Assembly: GCA_036379955.1 (NCBI GenBank)
Contig: DASVFR010000010.1
Coordinates: forward strand, 30,922-94,921
Length of the DNA stretch: 64,000 nt
Reading direction: 5' to 3'
DNA from: VRUE01 sp036379955
GTDB lineage: Bacteria > Actinomycetota > Thermoleophilia > Solirubrobacterales > 70-9
The notes beneath the pieces are model-generated. The model saw only the letters and a program-made list of their open reading frames with translations, was not told where the DNA came from and searched no databases. Each line of letters starts with the position of its first letter. Position 1 is the first letter of the stretch. Shown one piece after another: positions 61,856-64,000 of this stretch. Both the position numbers and the translations under genes were made by a program.

Positions 61856-62476
61856 CTAAGGAGACTCAATCCAAACCGTCGCTTTATAGGTGAAGGTTGC
61901 GACCAGTTTACTAGTGTCTGGACAGAGGAATTTTTCGCCTTCTTCAACAAGGGTCACTTCATTTGCTAACAGCTTGGTTACACCTGCTTCTGACGAGTGG
62001 GCGGCTAACACTGGTTCGCCTCCGTATTTACAATTGATGAGGGAGCCACAAACAATCGTAAAACTCGTGCCGCCTTCTAACTGCGCAGAGGCGGTTAAAG
62101 CACCGGTCTTAGTGAATTTAACGTCTCCAAGTTCATTGGTCGTCCCCGTGCAGGAGGTTTTGCCAAGTTTGCATTTTAATAGCTCATATCTTAAAAGATG
62201 CGACCGAAAATAAATAAGTTCAAAAAAGAAATATAACGGGGTTGTAGTTTCATGCACTTCCGCACAGGACACTGTCCCCAGGGACGTTTTCAGTTCGAAG
62301 TTGATAGAGACTGCTTCAATATCCGTACCTTCTGGTCTGGGATTTTCGCATTCTAATTCTGCTGCTTCACAGAGGATAATGGTTTTGGAGTTCGCCAACG
62401 CAGACGACGTCCCAACAAAAGCCATCACAGCAGCAGTCGCAACTATGCCAATACCGAACGTCCTGACGAATTTCAT
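61856..62476 (-). CDS. Small secreted protein, paralog 1
   Basis: The 206-residue product has a signal peptide cut near residue 28 (SSALA). Mature features are an IILCEAAELECENP start with two Cys, an internal KCKLGKTSCTGT, and a C-terminal GEKFLCPDTSKLVATF. The gene is clearly AT-richer than its neighbours. A paralog lies at 63121 and a fragment at 62707. I do not know the function; the paired Cys suggest a disulfide-stabilised extracellular protein. Confidence 0.75.
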   Translation of the reverse strand: MKFVRTFGIGIVATAAVMAFVGTSSALANSKTIILCEAAELECENPRPEGTDIEAVSINFELKTSLGTVSCAEVHETTTPLYFFFELIYFRSHLLRYELLKCKLGKTSCTGTTNELGDVKFTKTGALTASAQLEGGTSFTIVCGSLINCKYGGEPVLAAHSSEAGVTKLLANEVTLVEEGEKFLCPDTSKLVATFTYKATVWIESP

Positions 62477-62706
62477 ATGAGAACTCTCTTTCCGCAGGAC
62501 CGTCCTGCTCGAATAGATTGCCAATGCAATATCTGATTTCAGCTTGCTCGGTCCAGTGCGCCAGTCATGCTCGCTAAAGATCCCGGAAGCGCGACAGTTC
62601 CCGCCTGCAAACCACAGGAAGACAGATGAGCGGACGCGCCAAAATGTGCCATGTACAGAATCGCGATACACGACGGTCCTCTAATCACGTTCTCCTACGG
62701 GAAGAA
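62477..62706. other. Non-coding gap with the promoter of secreted paralog 1
   Basis: Apart from GGAAAGAGAG about 7 nt before the ATG at 62476, I see no strong element or ORF in this gap. Confidence 0.3.
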
Positions 62707-62799
62707 CTAATAGGTAATATCTAATTTCGTGGTATCTGGACAGATAAATTTTCCGCCTTCTTCAGGCAGCATCGTCGTTTCATTGGCAGCGAGTGTGGT
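62707..62799 (-). pseudogene. C-terminal fragment of a third secreted paralog
   Basis: Read on the minus strand, the last 30 codons encode LAANETTMLPEEGGKFICP and then DTTKLDITY before TAG. This matches the LLANEVTLVEEGEKFLCP end of paralog 1. A stop codon (TGA at 62802) blocks the frame upstream and no signal peptide is present, so it is a decayed copy. Confidence 0.65.
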
Positions 62800-62802
62800 T
62801 CA

Positions 62803-63120
62803 CCCAATTCAGACGATTGACTGACCATGGTTGGTTCATTTTTCCTCCGAGATCTGAGCGTCCTGTGAGGAACGCGCTGGTTTGTGTTCGCTCATGATCT
62901 GAGCGATCAGTGGCATACCAGACGCTTCTCAGACGATTCAACGATCCCGGGCCGCCGCTCGGCACAGTTCAGCCCACAGCCTCTCTGACGCCTCCAGTGC
63001 CAGGAAGGTATCCTTTTGCGAACGCGCGAATCGGTGCGCGCACTACTTCGCTTTTGCTGGTGAGCGCGTGCGGCCGCCCCAGATTTGCGGACGGCCGCAC
63101 TGTTCCTGCGCCTTATAGTG
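62803..63120. other. Gap upstream of the fragment, with a terminator hairpin
   Basis: No gene is evident in these 318 bases. GATCTGAGCG occurs twice (62852 and 62899). The only clear structure is the hairpin at 63068-63100. Confidence 0.3.
63068..63100 (-). terminator. Hairpin after secreted paralog 2
   Basis: GTGCGGCCG (63068-63076) pairs perfectly with CGGCCGCAC (63092-63100), 20 bp after the stop of the paralog on the minus strand. Confidence 0.55.
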
Positions 63121-63729
63121 CTAAGACTCGAGCCACATCGTTCCTAACGCGGTGTAGGTAGCAACCCATTTCGATGTATCCGGGCAGACGAATTTTTCGC
63201 CTTCTTCGGCCAGGACCGTACTTTCGGTAGCTAACAGCTTCGTTTCGCCTGTGGCCGAGGAGTGAACTTTCAGCGTCGGTTCGCCGCCGTAGTTGCAGTT
63301 GATCAGGAGGCCGCAGTGGACGTTGGCTTTTGTGCCGCCAGTTGATTGTGCGTTCGCGGTTAAGGCACCTGTCTTTGTATAAGACACTAATCCGAGTTGA
63401 GTGACTGTGACCGTACAGGCGGTTTTGCCCAGCGCACATTCTTCAAAACTCAAGCTTAATACATGTGCAACAACTAAAGAGCTTAATTCATTTAACAGGG
63501 TTAATTCCGCTAAGGATTTTTTACATACTACCGTGCCGAGACTTGTTTTAACTTCAGAGTTTACGGCATGCCCAACGGTCGTGGTCGGGTTGGGAAACGG
63601 TGTTTCACACACTAATTCGGCATTTTCGCAAAGGACGATAGTGGTGGCGTTTGCCGACGCCGAAGAGGCGCTGGCGAGTGCCAGCGCAAACACAATCACG
63701 GCAAGGCTAAGCATCTTGACGAGCTTCAC
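63121..63729 (-). CDS. Small secreted protein, paralog 2
   Basis: The 202-residue protein has a signal peptide (cut near ASAN, residue 27), then TIVLCENAELVCETP, an ALGKTACTVT segment, NCNYGGEPTLKVHSS and GEKFVCPDTSKWVATY, all paralogous to the protein at 61856. The GTG at 63729 has AAGGAG 6 nt upstream. It is AT-rich compared with the region. The function is unknown. Confidence 0.75.
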   Translation of the reverse strand: MKLVKMLSLAVIVFALALASASSASANATTIVLCENAELVCETPFPNPTTTVGHAVNSEVKTSLGTVVCKKSLAELTLLNELSSLVVAHVLSLSFEECALGKTACTVTVTQLGLVSYTKTGALTANAQSTGGTKANVHCGLLINCNYGGEPTLKVHSSATGETKLLATESTVLAEEGEKFVCPDTSKWVATYTALGTMWLES

Positions 63730-63810
63730 TTAGTTCTCCTTTTGGCAGATTCCTCCGCCTTCTTTGACTGGGACGGTTAGTGTTGGAGCGGAGAAGAAAT
63801 CGGCCCGGCC

Positions 63811-64000
63811 CTATCTTGCCCCGCACCGCCGCTGCAACACCGGCCGCAGGGTCGTCTTCGCCCCGGAATGGGCGGCGAGCTTGACCTCGGCGTGGGCTTG
63901 GCCCTTGCAGAGGTTGCGGCTGTTGACGAGAAGGCCCTTCTTTCCGCCTTGCATTTCGAGCACGAACTTGGTGATCGGGGCGTCGGGGACGCCTTCGAAG
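63811..64000 (-). CDS. C-terminal part of a giant secreted protein paralog (cut by window end)
   Basis: On the minus strand the last 63 codons before TAG encode VPDAPITKFVLEMQGGKKGLL, then a VNSRNLCKGQA segment and a basic end (RPVLQRRCGAR). This matches the C-terminus of the 973-residue protein at 22758 (VPDVPVSKFTLVVRGGKHGLL). The rest lies outside the window. Confidence 0.75.
   Translation of the reverse strand, partial: FEGVPDAPITKFVLEMQGGKKGLLVNSRNLCKGQAHAEVKLAAHSGAKTTLRPVLQRRCGAR

Overview
The window reads as high-GC actinobacterial chromosome, most likely class Thermoleophilia (Solirubrobacterales-like). The reasons are dense, mostly overlapping genes with frequent GTG and TTG starts, cytochrome c maturation of the CcmE/CcmF/CcmG/CcmH type, several large secreted proteins of a type I associate with that group, and TadE-type pilus genes. 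The class is an inference from gene content; no rRNA or marker phylogeny is available here.

Layout. 0-8.7 kb: saccharopine-dehydrogenase-like reductase, DUF1801 protein, SF2 helicase, a fluoride-export operon (crcB-crcB-triple DUF190), an internally deleted GNAT remnant, DUF2252, SHOCT and DUF6325 proteins. 8.7-13 kb: zinc uptake operon (permease fused to binding protein, ATPase, second permease, Fur/Zur) with a Zur-box-like palindrome at its promoter, divergent from dtd. 13-16.6 kb: two acetyltransferases, then a lower-GC type II restriction-modification pair resembling PaeR7I/XhoI. 16.6-19.1 kb: alkane hydroxylase operon (alkB-rubredoxin-tetR) and secG. 19.1-27.6 kb: ccmF-ccmE, an SDR enzyme, a giant secreted protein with a divergent HTH regulator, tRNA-Gly(CCC), ccmG-ccmH. 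27.6-32.5 kb: BY-kinase-like ATPase, argS, phosphoesterase, lipoprotein and membrane Ser/Thr kinase. 32.7-43.6 kb: a long minus-strand block uvrC-rapZ-ABC transporter-VOC-gap-pgk-tpiA-gpmI-tgt. 43.6-50.3 kb: crotonase, cupredoxin, GT87 enzyme, regulators, hydrolase and small secreted proteins. 50.3-58 kb: two VapC-type toxin modules, a Tad-VanY-lytic transglycosylase fusion, TadE-like genes. 57.7-61.8 kb: phosphate transport (pit, DUF47) and polyphosphate kinase. 61.8-64 kb: an AT-richer island of tandem secreted paralogs, one truncated.

The most unusual structure is non-coding. Many gene junctions carry long, nearly perfect hairpins. Four share one sequence (13054, 17452, 35453, 39787), always in the sense orientation directly after a stop codon. 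In three of them the hairpin's 3' edge forms the Shine-Dalgarno of the next gene in the operon. Others with different arms sit in similar junctions, and two concentric palindromes of about 170-190 bp occupy gene gaps at 32478 and 58825. A second recurring signal is a TAnnnT box 7-10 nt upstream of a start codon without a Shine-Dalgarno, which suggests that many operons here begin with leaderless mRNAs.
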